Positions 6,181-7,375 of a stretch of 7,375 bases of DNA are shown piece after piece. Position 1 is the first letter of the stretch. Every line of letters begins with the position of its first letter. This DNA is from Candidatus Competibacteraceae bacterium (GTDB taxonomy: Bacteria > Pseudomonadota > Gammaproteobacteria > Competibacterales > Competibacteraceae). The DNA lies in the NCBI GenBank assembly GCA_003527885.1, contig DPWB01000089.1:1-7375 (forward strand). The letters run 5' to 3'. The translations under genes and the position numbers were made by a program. Below the pieces are notes generated by a model. The model was not told where the DNA came from. It was given only the letters and a program-made list of their open reading frames with translations, and did not search any database.

Positions 6181-6606
6181 TTATTGGCTTTGCCGGCGCA
6201 CTTGGCGGCGCAAGCGTTCGATCGCTTGCAGCTGCGCCGTGGCTTCGGCGAGCGTTCTGGCGCAGTGCACGTTGAACATGGAATCCTGACAGGCCCGACG
6301 GGCGGCTTCCTGCGCCTTGATGGTGGTCACTTCGTCGAGGTCGGCGGCGTCCTCGGCGTAGTCGGCCAGCACGGTCACCACATGCGGCTGGACTTCCAGC
6401 AGGCCGCTGGAAACGTAAATGACATGCGTCTCCTCGGCTGATATCTGGATGCGGATTTGGCCGGGTTTCAAGCGAGTTAGCAACGGGCTGTGGCCCGGTA
6501 AAACGCCCATCTCGCCCAGTTCCGCCGTCGCCACCACCATCTCGGCCAGCCCGGAAAACAGCTCCTTTTCCGCGCTGACCACATCGACATGTACCTTGAG
6601 CGCCAT
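6181..6606 (-). CDS. atpC: F1F0 ATP synthase epsilon subunit
   Basis: The epsilon subunit is the central-stalk component that couples F1 to the c-ring and inhibits ATP hydrolysis through its C-terminal helices. The 141-residue length is normal. The N-terminal beta-sandwich (about 1-86) has VDVVSAEKELFSGL, the signature GEMGVLPGHSPLL (31-43), LKPGQIRI, YVSSGLLEVQPHVVTVLAD. The C-terminal helical hairpin (about 88-138) has ADLDEVTTIKAQEAARRA and AIERLRRQ. GGAG (plus-strand CTCC 6614-6617) sits 7 bases upstream of the ATG. In most bacteria atpC follows atpD at the end of the atp operon. Here the 300 bases upstream show no atpD C-terminus, and polA follows after 16 bases. It is therefore a detached atpC, either the only copy or a paralogue. 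Confidence 0.95.
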   Translation of the reverse strand: MALKVHVDVVSAEKELFSGLAEMVVATAELGEMGVLPGHSPLLTRLKPGQIRIQISAEETHVIYVSSGLLEVQPHVVTVLADYAEDAADLDEVTTIKAQEAARRACQDSMFNVHCARTLAEATAQLQAIERLRRQVRRQSQ

Positions 6607-6915
6607 TTGTTTGCTCCGTTCGAAACCGTGCTTGACCGACCCGCCATGCAGGACTGTTTGACTACCTTGATTGACACCTTAACCGAAACTGACTAACTCC
6701 TAAAGTAGTTGAAGTTGCGCTAATCTATTGCTCGGAAAAAGCTCGAACGCCATGATCTTTTGATTTTTCCCGTGATAGTACAAGCTCGCGACGTGACCGG
6801 GCCGGTTATTTTACCGACCGCCTCGACCGCGCCGTGCGATCCACCATGGGCGCACCCGCCCCCAGCCAGGATCATGGAACCCTTTATTAGGAGACCTAAG
6901 TTTTGAGGAACACAG
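6607..6915. promoter_or_regulatory. Divergent intergenic region between atpC and hppA
   Basis: These 309 bases separate the atpC start (leftward) from the hppA start (rightward) and should carry promoters for both. A perfect TTGACA lies at 6671-6676 on the plus strand, but no good -10 box follows at 16-18 bases. The part around 6660-6780 is more AT-rich than its flanks. Just before hppA there is a short stem TTAGG/CCTAA (6887-6891/6895-6899, loop AGA) and a possible ten-codon ORF (6874-6906, MEPFIRRPKF) ending within the hppA Shine-Dalgarno. No operator or riboswitch is recognisable. Confidence 0.4.
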
Positions 6916-7285
6916 ATGACATCGGTTAATTTCAGGCTTGTTTTAGGGAGGCTGGCGCACGGCCTGCTGCTGATCGCGCTGATCGTTGCCGGGTTGGGAG
7001 CGTTGCCGGCGCTGGCGGCGAGCGGTCACGTCAGCGAGGCCAATCTGGTGTTGCCGGATTTGAGCGATGCGTCGCTGGCGGCGTTCTTCGGTGGCGCGTC
7101 CGGCTGGTCGCTGCTATTTGTCGGCTTGCTGGTCTGTCTCGGCGGCCTGGTCTTCGGCGGCGTCATTTACTACCAGATCGTGCGCCTGCCGGTGCATCGT
7201 TCCATGGCCGAGGTCAGCGAGCTGATCTATGAGACCTGCAAGACCTACATGATCACCCAGGGCAAGTTCCTGCTGATCCTGGAAG
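6916..7285 (+). CDS. hppA: Membrane-bound pyrophosphatase (ion-pumping), 5' fragment
   Basis: HppA-type membrane pyrophosphatases hydrolyse PPi and pump H+ (or Na+) across the inner membrane. Only about 123 native codons remain of a protein usually of 670-800 residues. Residues 12-35 form a first hydrophobic segment (GLLLIALIVAGLGALPALAA). After a periplasm-like stretch, residues 63-87 form a second (WSLLFVGLLVCLGGLVFGGVIYY). The conserved loop follows: LPVHRSMAEVSELIYETCKTY (91-111), then ITQGKFLLILEA entering the third helix. This loop is what identifies the family. GAGGA (6904-6908) lies 7 bases before the ATG. The open frame continues to 7332, but everything from 7286 is adapter, so the residues VSYTHLTLPTSDLV are artificial. 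The catalytic motifs and the ion-selectivity and potassium-dependence residues lie beyond the break. Confidence 0.88.
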
Positions 7286-7375
7286 CTGTCTCTTATACAC
7301 ATCTGACGCTGCCGACGAGCGATCTAGTGTAGATCTCGGTGGTCGCCGTATCATTAAAAAAAAAAAACAATGACG
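7286..7375. other. Illumina Nextera/P5 adapter contamination at contig end
   Basis: 7286-7304 is the 19-base Tn5 mosaic end CTGTCTCTTATACACATCT. 7305-7318 (GACGCTGCCGACGA) completes the reverse complement of the Nextera read-1 adapter. 7319-7326 (GCGATCTA) is the reverse complement of the i5 index TAGATCGC (N501/S501). 7327-7355 is the reverse complement of the P5 flow-cell primer, ending GCCGTATCATT. A run of 12 A (7356-7367) and a few stray bases follow, as when a read passes the end of a short insert. Native sequence ends at about 7285. Confidence 0.99.

Noticed and set aside
6796..6812. ACCGGGCCGGT followed by TTATTTT as a terminator
   Set aside because: The palindrome leaves no usable loop; only about three pairs could form, too weak for termination.
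7286..7332. C-terminal VSYTHLTLPTSDLV as a novel protein tail, and poly-A at 7356-7367 as a terminator or tail
   Set aside because: Both derive from the Nextera mosaic end, P5 adapter and read-through past the insert.

Overview
The window is a GC-rich proteobacterial chromosomal segment, most likely from a gammaproteobacterium. The evidence is the E. coli-like RtcB, the gammaproteobacterial-type AtpC and PolA, and a DUF2782 gene close to polA. A polA/DUF2782 neighbourhood is known from Pseudomonas-like genomes. The last 90 bases (7286-7375) are not biological: they are an Illumina Nextera/P5 adapter, an index and a poly-A run. The window is therefore the end of a draft or metagenomic contig.

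Layout. 1-193 (+) is the tail of a short-chain dehydrogenase. 194-444 holds a near-consensus sigma-70 promoter, a structured stretch with three hairpins and a strong intrinsic terminator. This could be a small RNA of about 170 nt or an attenuator leader for the next gene. 445-1644 (+) is rtcB, the RNA-splicing/repair ligase. 1645-1857 holds a REP-like hairpin and a small basic 46-codon ORF. 1888-2229 (-) is a secreted DUF2782 protein. 2230-2633 has no gene and contains a core of about 120 bp at roughly 19% GC (hand count). 2634-3368 (+) encodes a protein that looks like the heme-oxygenase-like/TenA-like helical-bundle metalloenzymes. 3414-6164 (-) is a complete polA. 6181-6606 (-) is atpC, standing alone without atpD and probably co-transcribed with polA. 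6607-6915 is a divergent intergenic region. 6916-7285 (+) is the 5' end of hppA, a membrane proton pyrophosphatase, cut off by the adapter.

How the genes relate. Most are housekeeping: RNA repair (RtcB), DNA replication and repair (PolA), and energy coupling (AtpC, and HppA on the other side of a shared intergenic region). The points most worth checking are the promoter/hairpin/terminator unit in front of rtcB, the AT-rich island with its helical-bundle gene between polA and the DUF2782 gene, and the atpC gene separated from its operon. I see no CRISPR array, tRNA, rRNA, transposase or prophage gene, and no clear multi-gene novel system.
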